DNA of 64,000 nucleotides from Arthrobacter sp. CAN_C5 (GCF_017875735.1 NZ_JAGGMZ010000001.1:3038001-3102000), one strand, 5' to 3'. Counted from the stretch's first letter, positions 7,455-17,132 are shown. The notes: generated by a model from the letters alone, not told the origin. Numbers and translations: made by a program.

Positions 7455-9883
7455 CCTCAACCCTCCCCCGCCCTGCCATGCCGACGCCGCAACGGGTGGA
7501 GCCCCGCTCCGGTGGGCGGCTCCGCAGGGATCAGCGTCACTGGCTGTCGACGGCGGCCGTGTTCGCCGCGGTCATGCTGACCTCGCTGAACCTGAACTCG
7601 GTGCTGTTCGGGTGGACCTGGCTGAACCCGCTGGCCTTCACCGTGGGCGCCGTGCTGATCGTCATGGGCGCGGCGCGCAGCGCCCGGCTGCCCGGTGCGT
7701 TGGTCCCCGCGGCAGGCATCGTGGCACTGGTGGGTGCACTGGTGTGGCAGTATTTCCCCGCTCAAAGCGTCTTCGGCATCTTCCCCGGCGAGGGCGCCGC
7801 CGGCCGGCTCACCGTCCTGCTGAACCACGCGGAGAACACTGTGGTGTCCCAGGTGGCCCCGGTCCTTCCGGGAACCGGGATCTTTATGGTGGTCTGCGCC
7901 GCGGTGGGTCTGATCGCCATCCTCACCGACACGCTGGCGACCACCCTGCGGATGCCCGCCACCAGCGGCCTGGCGTTGCTTGCGATCCTGGTGGTGCCGG
8001 CCGTGGTGCGGCCGCAAAGCGTCGTGGTGCCCGGTTTTGTGGCGGCTGTCGTCGGCTTCCTGATCCTGCTGGGTTGCAGCCAGTGGCGGGATAGCCAGAC
8101 ACCTGGGGCGTCGCGGGACGCGTCGGGCGGGCGGCTTGCCCGTGGACTGTCGATCGGCGCGGCAGCCCTCGCGGTGACCATCCTGGTGCCCCTGGCCATC
8201 CCCGGATTCAATGTGGGGTTGTTCCCCCAGGGTGCTCGGGTCAATCTCTGGGGCACAGCGACCGGACTGAATCCGGTAGTGACGCTGGGAAATGACCTAC
8301 GGAACCCCACCGGTTTCGGCCGGATCACCTACGCCACCAATTCCCCCGAGGCCCTGTACCTGCGGGCGGTGACCCTTGAGGACTTCGATGGGGAGCGCTG
8401 GGAACCTGATCAGCGGTACGGCGTGAGGCTGCCCGGGGTCGAGGAGATGGGCACCGAGGAGGTGCGGGCGGCCATCGACGAGGGCGCCGTCACGACCACC
8501 CGGATCACCACGGACACGTTCACCAGCCCGTGGCTGCTGGCGCCCTACGCTCCGGTGGGCTTCTCCGATCTGGCGGGCCGCTGGTCCTGGGACCCGTTGA
8601 ACCACAGCGTCATCGCGACCGACAACGGGTCGACGGCACAGCAGCAGTACGTCGTCCGGAGTGCCGGCCCAGCGCTCACCCGATCCCGGTTGCAGGCCGT
8701 CGGCCCGGCGCCCGAAGGCGCAGTCGACGCCCAGTTCCTTCGCCTGCCGGACACCACCCCCGGGATCATCGAGCAGACCGCCGTGCAACTGACGGAAGAT
8801 ATCGTCAATCCCTACGAGCAGGCCCTGGCAATCCAGAGCTACCTTCGGGGACCGTCGTTCACCTACTCCGTCGACGCCCCGGTGGAGGGCGGGTATGACG
8901 GCAACAGTCTCGACGTCGTCGCGCGCTTCCTGGAGTCGAAGTCCGGCTACTGCGTCCACTACGCGGGTGCGATGGCCGTGATGGCCCGGGTGGTGGGGAT
9001 CCCCAGCAGGGTTGCTGTCGGGTACGCGCCGGGCACCCCGACCGGCGAATCGGTCTCCGGTCCCGACGGCGTGGAACTCACCGAGTTCACGGTCACCTCA
9101 TTGGACGCCCATGCGTGGCCCGAACTGTACTTTGATGATCTCGGCTGGGTGAAGTTCGAACCGACCCCGTCCCGCGGCGTGGTCCCGGAGTACGCGCAGA
9201 CGGCGTTCGCGCCCGGGGCCCCTGCAACCAACCCCGATAACCTGGATCCCGGTGGGAACCCGCTCACGGATCCTGGCACCATCGGCACCCCCGACCAGGG
9301 TGCCGAGGACCTGCCGCCGGAGTCAGAGACAGCTGACCGTGCCCGCGACACCTCGACGCTCGTCCTGGGCGTCCTGCTCGGAAGTGTGCTGCTGCTCTTC
9401 GTCCCGCTGCTACTGCGGGTGTTGCGCCGCCAGCGCCGTCGACGCCGCTTCAGTGGAGCTGGCGGGGGCAGGGCTGCCGCAGCACTTGCCTGGGCAGAGG
9501 TCGTGGATCTCGCCGCCGACTATGGTCACCCCGCCCTGCCCGTCGACACCCCGCGGACCTTCACGGCCCGGCTGGCCGCCACCACGGGGATCGACGGGGC
9601 GGCGGGGTCTGCTCTCGTCCGGCTCCGGACCGCCTACGAAGCCGCCCAGTACGCGGACCCCACGCTGCTGAGCGCGGTCTCCGGAACCTTACCAACACCT
9701 GCCCCCAGCAGTGGGGGTGCCCCGGCAGGCATCCGGACGGAAACCACACCGAAGCTGGCCCCGCCCGACGGCTGGGACGACGTGCAGTCGGTTGCCGGGG
9801 CGCTCCGCGACCGCAGCAGCCGGGCAACCAGGATCAGGGCGCTGTTGCTGCCCCGGTCGCTGTCCGGTGACGCCCGGGGCTAG
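7451..9883 (+). CDS. transglutaminase-like membrane protein (TgpA type) with C-terminal DUF4129
   Basis: This 810-residue membrane protein has roughly six N-terminal transmembrane helices, an extracytoplasmic transglutaminase-like domain, one further helix near residue 640, and a cytoplasmic DUF4129-like tail. The likely catalytic triad is Cys501 (in SGYCVHYAGAMA), His554 (DAHAWPE) and Asp562 (YFDDLGW). The architecture matches TgpA-like proteins, and the substrate here is unknown. I chose ATG 7451 because it forms ATGA with the DUF58 stop and follows GGGAGG. An earlier in-frame start would lie deep inside DUF58. Presumably it works with the MoxR and DUF58 products on an envelope target. Confidence 0.92.
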   Translation: MTSTLPRPAMPTPQRVEPRSGGRLRRDQRHWLSTAAVFAAVMLTSLNLNSVLFGWTWLNPLAFTVGAVLIVMGAARSARLPGALVPAAGIVALVGALVWQYFPAQSVFGIFPGEGAAGRLTVLLNHAENTVVSQVAPVLPGTGIFMVVCAAVGLIAILTDTLATTLRMPATSGLALLAILVVPAVVRPQSVVVPGFVAAVVGFLILLGCSQWRDSQTPGASRDASGGRLARGLSIGAAALAVTILVPLAIPGFNVGLFPQGARVNLWGTATGLNPVVTLGNDLRNPTGFGRITYATNSPEALYLRAVTLEDFDGERWEPDQRYGVRLPGVEEMGTEEVRAAIDEGAVTTTRITTDTFTSPWLLAPYAPVGFSDLAGRWSWDPLNHSVIATDNGSTAQQQYVVRSAGPALTRSRLQAVGPAPEGAVDAQFLRLPDTTPGIIEQTAVQLTEDIVNPYEQALAIQSYLRGPSFTYSVDAPVEGGYDGNSLDVVARFLESKSGYCVHYAGAMAVMARVVGIPSRVAVGYAPGTPTGESVSGPDGVELTEFTVTSLDAHAWPELYFDDLGWVKFEPTPSRGVVPEYAQTAFAPGAPATNPDNLDPGGNPLTDPGTIGTPDQGAEDLPPESETADRARDTSTLVLGVLLGSVLLLFVPLLLRVLRRQRRRRRFSGAGGGRAAAALAWAEVVDLAADYGHPALPVDTPRTFTARLAATTGIDGAAGSALVRLRTAYEAAQYADPTLLSAVSGTLPTPAPSSGGAPAGIRTETTPKLAPPDGWDDVQSVAGALRDRSSRATRIRALLLPRSLSGDARG

Positions 9884-9914
9884 CTGTATGTGGCCAGCTG
9901 GCGCCCCGGGAACG

Positions 9915-11396
9915 TCAGGAAGCCGTCGGATCGGCGATGCCCACGTACTGGGTGTAGAGGTACTCCTCGATGCCCTCGGAACCGCCCTCGCGCCCGAGCC
10001 CGGACTGCTTGACGCCGCCGAACGGTGCGGCTGCGTTGGAGACCACCCCGGCGTTGAGCCCGAGCATCCCCACATCCAGCCGTTCACCGATGCGCAGCCC
10101 GCGGTTGAGGTCCCGGGTGAAAACGTAGGCAACGAGCCCGTACTCGGTGTCGTTGGCGAGGCGAACGGCGTCGTCCTCGGTTTCAAAGGTGATGATCGGG
10201 GCGACCGGCCCGAAGATCTCTTCCTGCAGGATCCGGGATCCCGGCGCCACGTCGGTGAGCACCGTCGCCTGGTAGAAGTAGCCCGGCCCCTCGACGGCTG
10301 CGCCGCCGACGACGACCGTCGCGCCGTCGTCGACTGCCGATGTCACCAGTTCATGGACCTTGGTCCGGCTCTTCTCGTCGATCAGGGGGCCGAGGGTCGA
10401 GTTGTCCTCGGTGCCACGAGCGGTCTGGAGGGTCTTCATCTTTGCCGCGAACTTCTCGGCGAACTCCCCGGCCACCGATGAGTGAATGATGAACCTGTTC
10501 GCAGCCGTGCAGGCTTCGCCCATGTTGCGGAGCTTCGCGAGCATCGCCCCGGCTACGGCGGCGTCGACGTCGGCGTCTTCGAAGACCACGAACGGGGCGT
10601 TGCCACCGAGTTCCATCGAGGTGCGCAGCACGTTCTTGGCTGCGGCGGCCAGCAGGTTCCGGCCCACCGGCGTCGAGCCGGTGAAGGACAGCTTACGGAG
10701 CCGGGGATCCTCGATCAGTGGCCCGGTGACGCCCTGGGCGTCGGAGGTGTGGACGACGTTGAGCACGCCCTTGGGCAGGCCCGCCTCTTCCAGGACGGCG
10801 GCGAACAGCGACGACGTCAGCGGAGTGAGGTTGGCGGGCTTGAGCACCATGGTGCAGCCGGCGGCGATGGCTGGGGCGATCTTGCGGGTGGCCATCGCGA
10901 GGGGGAAGTTCCACGGGGTGATCAGCAGGCACGGGCCCACAGGCTTCTTGTTGACGAGGATACGGGTCTTGCCGTCGGGCGAGGTGGAGTACCTGCCGGT
11001 GGTCCGGACTGCTTCCTCGGAGAACCAGCGCAGGAACTCGGCGCCGTAGGTCACTTCGCCGCGTGCTTCGGCCAGCGGCTTCCCCATTTCCATGGTCATC
11101 AGGAGGGCGAAGTCGTCCGCCCGGGCGGTGACCAGGTCAAAGGCCCGGCGCAGGATCTCGCCGCGCTCACGGGGTGCGGTGCGGGCCCAGCTGTCCTGCG
11201 CGGCGGCGGCGGCGTCCAGCGCTGCCATGCCGTCCTCGGGGCTGGCGTCCGCAATGGTGAGCAGGGTTTCGCCGGTGGCGGGGTCCTCAATGTCGAAGGT
11301 CTTCCCGGTGGAGGCGTCCCGCCAGTGACCACCAATCAGCAGTCCGGTGGGAACCTGCGCCAAAAGTTCCTGCTCACGCTGGGTGGTAACTGCCAT
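9915..11396 (-). CDS. gabD: NAD(P)-dependent succinate-semialdehyde dehydrogenase
   Basis: This 493-residue aldehyde dehydrogenase most resembles the GabD group, which oxidises succinate semialdehyde to succinate in GABA breakdown. Glu262 (MELGGNAP) and the nucleophile Cys296 (GEACTAANR) are in their usual positions, and TPWNFPLAM marks the cofactor-binding region. I chose ATG 11396, preceded by GGAGG at 8 nt. A TTG at 11411 would overlap that RBS. No gabT is in the window, so the substrate is inferred from family resemblance. The gene converges with the TgpA gene. Confidence 0.9.
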   Translation of the reverse strand: MAVTTQREQELLAQVPTGLLIGGHWRDASTGKTFDIEDPATGETLLTIADASPEDGMAALDAAAAAQDSWARTAPRERGEILRRAFDLVTARADDFALLMTMEMGKPLAEARGEVTYGAEFLRWFSEEAVRTTGRYSTSPDGKTRILVNKKPVGPCLLITPWNFPLAMATRKIAPAIAAGCTMVLKPANLTPLTSSLFAAVLEEAGLPKGVLNVVHTSDAQGVTGPLIEDPRLRKLSFTGSTPVGRNLLAAAAKNVLRTSMELGGNAPFVVFEDADVDAAVAGAMLAKLRNMGEACTAANRFIIHSSVAGEFAEKFAAKMKTLQTARGTEDNSTLGPLIDEKSRTKVHELVTSAVDDGATVVVGGAAVEGPGYFYQATVLTDVAPGSRILQEEIFGPVAPIITFETEDDAVRLANDTEYGLVAYVFTRDLNRGLRIGERLDVGMLGLNAGVVSNAAAPFGGVKQSGLGREGGSEGIEEYLYTQYVGIADPTAS

Positions 11397-11566
11397 AGTC
11401 GGTGCCTCCAAGAGGTTCTTCGTTGCGGGAAATTCATGACGCGGCCGATCTGCCGCCTGGGCACCACGCTAGTCCCGCGCTTGCAGGACTGTCCATGCCA
11501 GCCTGCACGGCCGGATCTACTTCCCGCTGTCCGGGTGCACAACGCCCGCCCGGCGCCATCGCCCGG

Positions 11567-12544
11567 TCAGCGGGCCGCGATCACCGCTGCGTAGAGTTCC
11601 CGCTTGCTGATCCGCGACTCCTCAGCGACCGCGGCCACCGCGTCCTTGAGCCGGATGCCCTGGTCCATCAGTGTTGCGACCGCGGCTACCCGGTCCTCCG
11701 GTTTCGCTGGCGCGGCAGGTGGTGCACCGCCGACGACGACGGCAATCTCACCCCTCACCTCGGTACTTTCTGCCCATGCCAGGAGTTCCGCCAGAGGACC
11801 CCGCAGCACCTGTTCATAGCGTTTGGTAAGCTCCCGGGCCACTGCCGCCGGACGGTCGGGGCCGAAAACCTGGTGCAGCGACCTCAGCATCACCTCCAGG
11901 CGGTGCGGAGCCTCAAAGAAGACCATGGTGCGTCGCTCGTCAGCCAACTCCGCCAGGCGTGAGTTCCGCTCACCGGTCTTGCGTGGCAGGAACCCTTCGA
12001 AGCAGAAACGGTCAGTGGGCAGCCCTGACAGGGCGAGCGCCGTCAGCACCGCCGACGGGCCGGGCGCCATGGTCACAGTGACCCCGCCGGCGATCGCCGC
12101 CTCCACCAGCCGGTAGCCTGGATCGGAAACCGACGGCATGCCGGCGTCGGTCACCATGAGAATGGTCTTGCCGTCCTGCACCTGCTCGAGCAGTTCGGCC
12201 GTCCGGCTGGCCTCGTTGTGCTCGTGATAGCTGATAATGCGCCCTGGCACCCTGATCTCGAGCGCCCTCAGCAGGCGCTGCAACCGGCGGGTGTCCTCGG
12301 CCGCGACAATGTCAGAGGTTTGCAGGAGCGACACCAGGCGGGCGGATGCATCGGCCGCGTTGCCGATCGGCGTCGCGGCCAACACCAGCCGTCCACCCGG
12401 GTGGACGGTCCCGACGTCGGCCGCTGGCTCGAAGTCCGGGTGGGACACGTCATCGCCATCGGTGTAGTCGTCGTCAGAATCCGCTTCGTTCCCAGTGCTG
12501 TTCACCATCCCAGCGTAGACCCGCATCACCGAGGGCGGGATCAC
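11567..12544 (-). CDS. rsmI: 16S rRNA (cytidine(1402)-2'-O)-methyltransferase
   Basis: RsmI 2'-O-methylates C1402 in the decoding centre of 16S rRNA. This 325-residue protein of the tetrapyrrole-methylase fold shows LVLAATPIGN, AAEDTRRLQRLL, SYHEHNE, TDAGMPSVSDPG and the SAM-binding APGPSAVLTALALSG segments. About 50 acidic N-terminal residues precede the core, so the true start may be one of several downstream ATG/GTG codons. GTG 12544 is the longest option, with a TATGCT box 11 nt upstream. The divergent pairing of rsmI with the Pmt gene is conserved in actinobacteria. Confidence 0.95.
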   Translation of the reverse strand: MIPPSVMRVYAGMVNSTGNEADSDDDYTDGDDVSHPDFEPAADVGTVHPGGRLVLAATPIGNAADASARLVSLLQTSDIVAAEDTRRLQRLLRALEIRVPGRIISYHEHNEASRTAELLEQVQDGKTILMVTDAGMPSVSDPGYRLVEAAIAGGVTVTMAPGPSAVLTALALSGLPTDRFCFEGFLPRKTGERNSRLAELADERRTMVFFEAPHRLEVMLRSLHQVFGPDRPAAVARELTKRYEQVLRGPLAELLAWAESTEVRGEIAVVVGGAPPAAPAKPEDRVAAVATLMDQGIRLKDAVAAVAEESRISKRELYAAVIAAR

Positions 12545-12554
12545 CCACTGGCAG

Positions 12555-12560
12555 TAGCAT
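12555..12560 (+). promoter_or_regulatory. -10 box of probable leaderless Pmt mRNA
   Basis: TAGCAT ends 7 nt before GTG 12568, with no Shine-Dalgarno sequence. The rsmI promoter must lie in the same roughly 25 bp on the other strand, so the two divergent promoters overlap. Confidence 0.5.
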
Positions 12561-12567
12561 AAGCAGG

Positions 12568-14211
12568 GTGAGCCATACCGCCGTTACCCCACCACCGGTG
12601 GCAGCGGTGTCGGCTCATGACTGGGTACATACCCCCCGAACTGCCTATGACGCGCTGGTGCTGCGACGCCGCCTGCTGGGTGAACGCCTGCCGCTGGGAC
12701 TCCTCGGCTGGTTGTTGCCGCTAGCGGTCATGGTCATCGGCGGGGTGCTGCGGTTTGTCCGGTTGGGGGACCCGGCAACCCTGGTGTTCGATGAAACGTA
12801 CTACGTCAAGGACGCCTACTCCTACCTCCTGTCCGGCTACGAGCGGGAATGGCCGGAGGAGCCCGACGCCGATTTCAACAGCGGCAATACCGGGATCATC
12901 CTGGGCAGCCCCGACTACGTGGTGCACCCGCCGGTCGGGAAGTGGATGATCGCCCTGGGGATGGCACTGTTTGGTTCCGACAACCCGTTCGGCTGGCGTT
13001 TCTCGGCGGCCCTCGTGGGGACCCTGTCCATCCTGTTCATTGCCCTCATAGCCCAGCGGCTCTTTGGGTCTCCCATCCTCGGTGCGGTAGCTGGGCTGCT
13101 GACCGCGGTCGATGGCCATCACCTGGTGCACTCCCGCACGTCCCTGCTGGATGTGTTCCTGATGTTCTGGCTGGTGGTCGCCTTCGGTGCGCTGCTGCTG
13201 GACCGGAATCGCGCGCGGCGGACCCTTGCGGAGAAGGTGTCGGAGCGGGCTGCAGCGTCCCCGACGGGGCGGCCGTCGGCGGCGGACCTGCTCTATGGGC
13301 CGTGGCTGGGTTTCCGGCCGTGGCGGATCGTCGCAGGCATCAGCCTGGGACTCGCGGTCGGCACCAAGTGGTCGGCGATCCCCTATCTAGCGGTCTTTGG
13401 CCTGATGACGGTGCTGTGGGACATGAACGCCCGCAGGATCGTGGGAGTGCACCGCTGGATCACGGGTGCCATCCTGCGGGACGGGCTGCAGGCGTTTGCT
13501 TCGATGGTGCCCCTCGCAGCGCTGACGTACCTGGCGTCTTGGACCGGCTGGTTCCTGTCCTCCGATGCGTACAACCGCCAGTGGGCAGCAGACCATCCGG
13601 CGCCCGCATGGGAGTGGCTGCCAGCGTCGATCAGATCGCTGGCCGACTATCATCGGGCCGCCTATACCTTCCACGAGGGCCTCGGCTCCGAGCACCCCTA
13701 CGAATCGACTCCCTGGTCCTGGCTCGTGATGGGACGCCCGGTGTCCTTCTATTACAAGGGCGATCTGGGGGCCGATCAGGGGTGCGCCGTCGACGCCTGC
13801 TCCCGGGCCATCAGCTCGGTCGGGAACCCGCTGATCTGGTGGTCGGCGGCAATCGCCCTGATCGTGCTGGTTTTCTACTGGGTGGGACGGCGGGACTGGC
13901 GCGCCGGCGCCATCCTGGCGGGCGTCGCGGCCGGCTATCTGCCCTGGTTCCTGTACCCGGAACGCACCACCTTCTTCTTCTACGCCATCGCGTTCCAGCC
14001 GTTCCTGATCCTTGGCCTGGTGTACTGCCTGGGCCTGGTGTTGGGTAGGCCCTTCGAACCGCCCAGCCGGCGGCGTCTGGGCCTGATCCTCGTCGGCGGG
14101 TTCGTGGCGGCGGCGGTATTGCTTTCTGCCTATTTCCTGCCAATCTGGACGGCAGAACTGATCCCCTACAGCCAGTGGCGGCTCCGCATGTGGATGCCCA
14201 GCTGGATCTGA
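12568..14211 (+). CDS. dolichyl-phosphate-mannose-protein mannosyltransferase (GT39)
   Basis: This 547-residue polytopic membrane enzyme transfers mannose from polyprenyl-phosphate-mannose to Ser/Thr of secreted proteins. About ten or more transmembrane helices are visible. The first outside loop carries the acidic pair in LVFDETYYVKDAYSYL, typical of Pmt catalytic sites, and HPPVGKWMIALG follows. I chose GTG 12568 (reading VSHTAVTPPP) because the upstream extension overlaps rsmI in antisense and a TAGCAT box lies 7 nt upstream. It corresponds in context to Rv1002c of M. tuberculosis. manA at 40054 could supply mannose phosphate for its donor. Confidence 0.95.
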   Translation: MSHTAVTPPPVAAVSAHDWVHTPRTAYDALVLRRRLLGERLPLGLLGWLLPLAVMVIGGVLRFVRLGDPATLVFDETYYVKDAYSYLLSGYEREWPEEPDADFNSGNTGIILGSPDYVVHPPVGKWMIALGMALFGSDNPFGWRFSAALVGTLSILFIALIAQRLFGSPILGAVAGLLTAVDGHHLVHSRTSLLDVFLMFWLVVAFGALLLDRNRARRTLAEKVSERAAASPTGRPSAADLLYGPWLGFRPWRIVAGISLGLAVGTKWSAIPYLAVFGLMTVLWDMNARRIVGVHRWITGAILRDGLQAFASMVPLAALTYLASWTGWFLSSDAYNRQWAADHPAPAWEWLPASIRSLADYHRAAYTFHEGLGSEHPYESTPWSWLVMGRPVSFYYKGDLGADQGCAVDACSRAISSVGNPLIWWSAAIALIVLVFYWVGRRDWRAGAILAGVAAGYLPWFLYPERTTFFFYAIAFQPFLILGLVYCLGLVLGRPFEPPSRRRLGLILVGGFVAAAVLLSAYFLPIWTAELIPYSQWRLRMWMPSWI

Positions 14212-14255
14212 TTTTGCATCCCGACGACGCACCTAGTGAAAGGCAAACCTGCCCC

Positions 14256-16079
14256 ATGCGTGAATCAACCACCGAACTCCTGGTGAACCTCCCCGCGGAC
14301 ACCAATGTCACGGACCTGCTCCTGGAGCAGCACCGCAGGGCTCCCGACGGCGCCCTGTACTCGGTGAAGAAGGGTGGCCAGTGGCAGGACATCAGCGCGT
14401 CCGAATTCCTCGACCAGGTGCAGGCTCTCGCCAAGGGGCTCATCTCACGGGGGGTGCGCCCCGGTGACACGGTCGCCGTGATGTCGAAAACCCGATATGA
14501 GTGGACTCTGGCCGACGTCGCTATCTGGTTCGCCGGGGCTGTCACCGTTCCGATCTATGAGACCTCCTCGGCGTCGCAGGTGGCCTGGATCCTTCAGGAC
14601 TCTGCCGCCGGCATCATCTTTGTCGAGGACGACGCCAAAGCGGCGGTGGTCCGGAGCGCGCTCGGTGGCACGGATTCGGACAATCGGCTGTACCTGATGA
14701 ACAACGACGACGGCGGGGACACCTTTGCAGCGCTTGTCTCGGAGGGATCGGCCATTGGGGATGACGAGCTCGAAGCTGCCCGTGCCAGCCGCAACCTCGA
14801 CGACGTCGCGTCGCTCGTGTACACCTCCGGGACCACCGGCGCCCCGAAGGGCTGCGAAATCACGCACGGGAACTTCGCCCTGTTTGCAGTGAACACTCTT
14901 GAGTTCCTGCCTGAGCTGCTCCGCGAGAAGGACGCGCGGACGCTGATGTTCCTGCCACTCGCGCATGTGCTTGCCCGCGCTGTCCAGGTGGTGTGCCTGG
15001 CCGGTGGTGTGAAGCTCGGACACACGGCCAACGCCGCCGACTTGCTGGAGGACCTTTCGGCCTACCGGCCGACGTTCCTGCTGGTCGTGCCGCGCATCTT
15101 CGAGAAGATCTACGCAACCGCCGAGCAGAAAGCCAAAGATGCCGGCAAGGGCCGCCTGTTCGAGATCAGTGCCGCCACAGCCGTGTCTTACTCCCGGGCC
15201 CTGGACACTGCTGCCCGTGGCGGCCGTGGCCCCTCGGTAGTACTCAAGGCACAGCATGCACTATTCAACCGGCTGCTCTACCCCAAACTCAGGGGGGTCT
15301 TTGGTGGCGAAGTGACCTACACGGTGTCCGGCGCGAGCCCGTTGAGCGAACACCTGGCGCACTTCTTCCGCGGCGCGGGTATCCAGGTGCAGGAGGGGTA
15401 CGGTCTGACCGAAAGCACGGCGCCGTGCACGGCCAACACTGTTGCACTGACCCGGGTGGGCAGCGTTGGCATTCCGATGCCTGGCACCACCGTGCGGATG
15501 GACACCGACGGCGAGATCCAGATCAAGGGCGTGGGGGTGTTCAAGGGTTATCACAACAATCAGCAAGCCAATGCTGACGCCTTCACCGAGGACGGCTTCT
15601 TCCGGACCGGCGACGTTGGCCAGCTGGACGAGGACGGGTTCCTGACCATCACCGGCCGCAAGAAGGACCTACTGGTCACCGCTGGTGGGAAGAACGTGGC
15701 GCCCGGGCCGCTGGAGGAGACCCTCCGGGAACACCGGCTGATTGCCCACGCGGTCGTGGTGGGTGACGGTCGGCCCTTTATCGGGGCGTTCCTGACGCTC
15801 GACCCGGAAGCCGTGGCGACCTGGGGAACGGAAGCAGGTCTGGGTGGGCTGACCGTCACCGAGGCAGCATCACATGCCGGGGTTCGCGCGGAGTTGCAGT
15901 CCGCCGTGGACGAGGCCAACTCCCACGTCTCTGCCGCCGAGCAGATCCGCAAGTTCACTGTGCGCGACCAGGACTTTGGACCGGACTCCGGCTACCTCAC
16001 CCCCACCCTGAAACTCAAGCGCGCAGCCGTTGTCGCCGACCTGAAAAGCGAACTGGAGAACCTCTACAGCACCCCCTGA
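14256..16079 (+). CDS. long-chain fatty-acid--CoA ligase (AMP-dependent synthetase)
   Basis: This 607-residue ANL-superfamily enzyme should activate long-chain fatty acids to acyl-CoA through an acyl-AMP intermediate. The P-loop YTSGTTGAPKG, the QEGYGLTESTAP aromatic/adenine-binding motif, the FRTGDVGQLDEDGFLTI hinge region and the C-terminal GRKKDLLVTAGGKNVAP with the catalytic Lys are all present. It resembles FadD15-type enzymes of actinobacteria. ATG 14256 was chosen because the open frame further upstream overlaps the Pmt gene's last codons and the enzyme alignment starts at MRESTTE. A weak purine-rich GTGAAAGG lies upstream. Confidence 0.95.
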   Translation: MRESTTELLVNLPADTNVTDLLLEQHRRAPDGALYSVKKGGQWQDISASEFLDQVQALAKGLISRGVRPGDTVAVMSKTRYEWTLADVAIWFAGAVTVPIYETSSASQVAWILQDSAAGIIFVEDDAKAAVVRSALGGTDSDNRLYLMNNDDGGDTFAALVSEGSAIGDDELEAARASRNLDDVASLVYTSGTTGAPKGCEITHGNFALFAVNTLEFLPELLREKDARTLMFLPLAHVLARAVQVVCLAGGVKLGHTANAADLLEDLSAYRPTFLLVVPRIFEKIYATAEQKAKDAGKGRLFEISAATAVSYSRALDTAARGGRGPSVVLKAQHALFNRLLYPKLRGVFGGEVTYTVSGASPLSEHLAHFFRGAGIQVQEGYGLTESTAPCTANTVALTRVGSVGIPMPGTTVRMDTDGEIQIKGVGVFKGYHNNQQANADAFTEDGFFRTGDVGQLDEDGFLTITGRKKDLLVTAGGKNVAPGPLEETLREHRLIAHAVVVGDGRPFIGAFLTLDPEAVATWGTEAGLGGLTVTEAASHAGVRAELQSAVDEANSHVSAAEQIRKFTVRDQDFGPDSGYLTPTLKLKRAAVVADLKSELENLYSTP

Positions 16080-16132
16080 GCCGTTGCAGCAATCTGCCTC
16101 TGGAACAGCAGTGCTGCCGGAAACAAGGGGTC

Positions 16133-16267
16133 CTGGAACGTTCCCGGCTGGAACATGCCTTGCTGGAACGTGCCTTGCTGGAACGTGCCCGGCTGGAACG
16201 TGCCTTGCTGGAACGTGCCCGGCTGGAACGTGCCTTGCTGGAACGTGCCCGGCTGGAACGTGCCTGG
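16133..16267. repeat. tandem array of nine 15-bp units
   Basis: Nine consecutive 15-bp units read CTGGAACGTGCC followed by TTG or CGG. From unit 3 to unit 8 the TTG and CGG forms alternate strictly, giving a 30-bp higher-order period. Unit 1 contains the perfect palindrome GGAACGTTCC, and the other units carry the near-palindrome GGAACGTGCC. The array fills the space between the 3' ends of the acyl-CoA synthetase gene and the broken HNH gene. Because 15 is a multiple of 3, all three plus-strand frames stay open as pentapeptide repeats. No RBS precedes the 16084 ORF, and I do not call a gene. Confidence 0.9.
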
Positions 16268-16287
16268 CTTTGAAGGACTGCGCTCAC

Positions 16288-17132
16288 TTAGAAGGGTGGC
16301 GGGGTTTCCGGGAGTGGTGCCGGTGGTGGATCTGGCCGGGTGAGGTAGGTTTCGCCCATCGGTGAGATCGCAATGATCATTCCTGGCTCAGGTTGTCGGT
16401 AATGCCAGTAGCCCTCGGATTTGAGCTTGTGGTGGCGTTTACACAACGCTGCCAGGTTGCCGTAGCTGGTTTTCCCGCCTTGTGACCAAGGCGTTGTGTG
16501 GTCGAGTTCGCAGAACACCGCCAACCGGTTACACCCCGGATGCCGGCAGGTCCGGTCCCGCACTCTGACTGCGTCCTGGAGGTCTTTGGGGACCCGGTAG
16601 GTGGTGGCGTCGGCGCCGAGCCTGGCACCGGTGAAGGGGTGAGTGAGGATCCTCGTGAAAGATGGTGCGTGCCCGGCGAGTTTCCTGGCAGTGTCGGGGT
16701 CGATCGGCCCGTACCCTTCGAGTTCACCCGGTGCATCACCGCCGAGGAGAGTCATCACAGGGACAGTAACGAACACCTTCGCCTGCACACCCCAGTAGGC
16801 ACCTGCACCACCACGGCCCACCAGCCCACCCGTGCCATCCGGCACACCTGTTCCATCCGGCACCCCTGTTGCATCCGGGCTATCCGTGCCATCCGGTTCG
16901 CTGGCACCGTCGGTGACAGGTTCTTCGGTAGCAGCGGCCTCGCCGGCGGGTTCTCCGGTGGCGGGTTCCACGGCACTCATGTGCCCGGTGGCGCCGGCGC
17001 TGGTCAGGACATCGGTGAGGACGTCGGCGCGTAACTGGGTGAGGGTCCGGGATTCGTCGGGGCCTTGTAATGCGCGGGCGGCGGTGTCGACGCGGTGGAA
17101 AATCCCGGCAGCCTGGTCGAGGGATAGGTAGG
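16288..17132 (-). pseudogene. DUF222/HNH endonuclease, C-terminal part, cut off by IS21 element
   Basis: This fragment encodes the C-terminal 280 residues of a DUF222 (REP13E12-type) protein, including the HNH nuclease domain. CRHPGCNRLA, CELDHTTPWSQGG and NLAALCKRHHKLK supply the Cys and His residues of the HNH zinc finger and active site. Its upstream half lies at 19677-20703 beyond the insertion. Removing the element and one copy of the duplication joins the two parts in frame (1,866 nt, 621 codons), so the break is recent and clean. The fragment also carries a low-complexity run of repeated PDGTGVPDGTG-type units. Without its own start it is presumably not expressed as a functional protein. 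Confidence 0.9.
17127..17132. repeat. left copy of target-site duplication (GGTAGG)
   Basis: GGTAGG here and at 19677-19682 flank the IS21 element. The duplication could be read as 7 bp (AGGTAGG), because the adjacent A is also the last base of the element. Confidence 0.85.

Noticed and set aside
16133..16267. Tandem 15-bp units as a CRISPR array
   Set aside because: The units are directly adjacent with no unique spacers, and no cas gene is present.
16084..16365. 93-residue pentapeptide-repeat ORF over the tandem array
   Set aside because: It has no ribosome binding site, the repeat keeps all frames open by its length, and the C-terminal part is antisense to the HNH gene.
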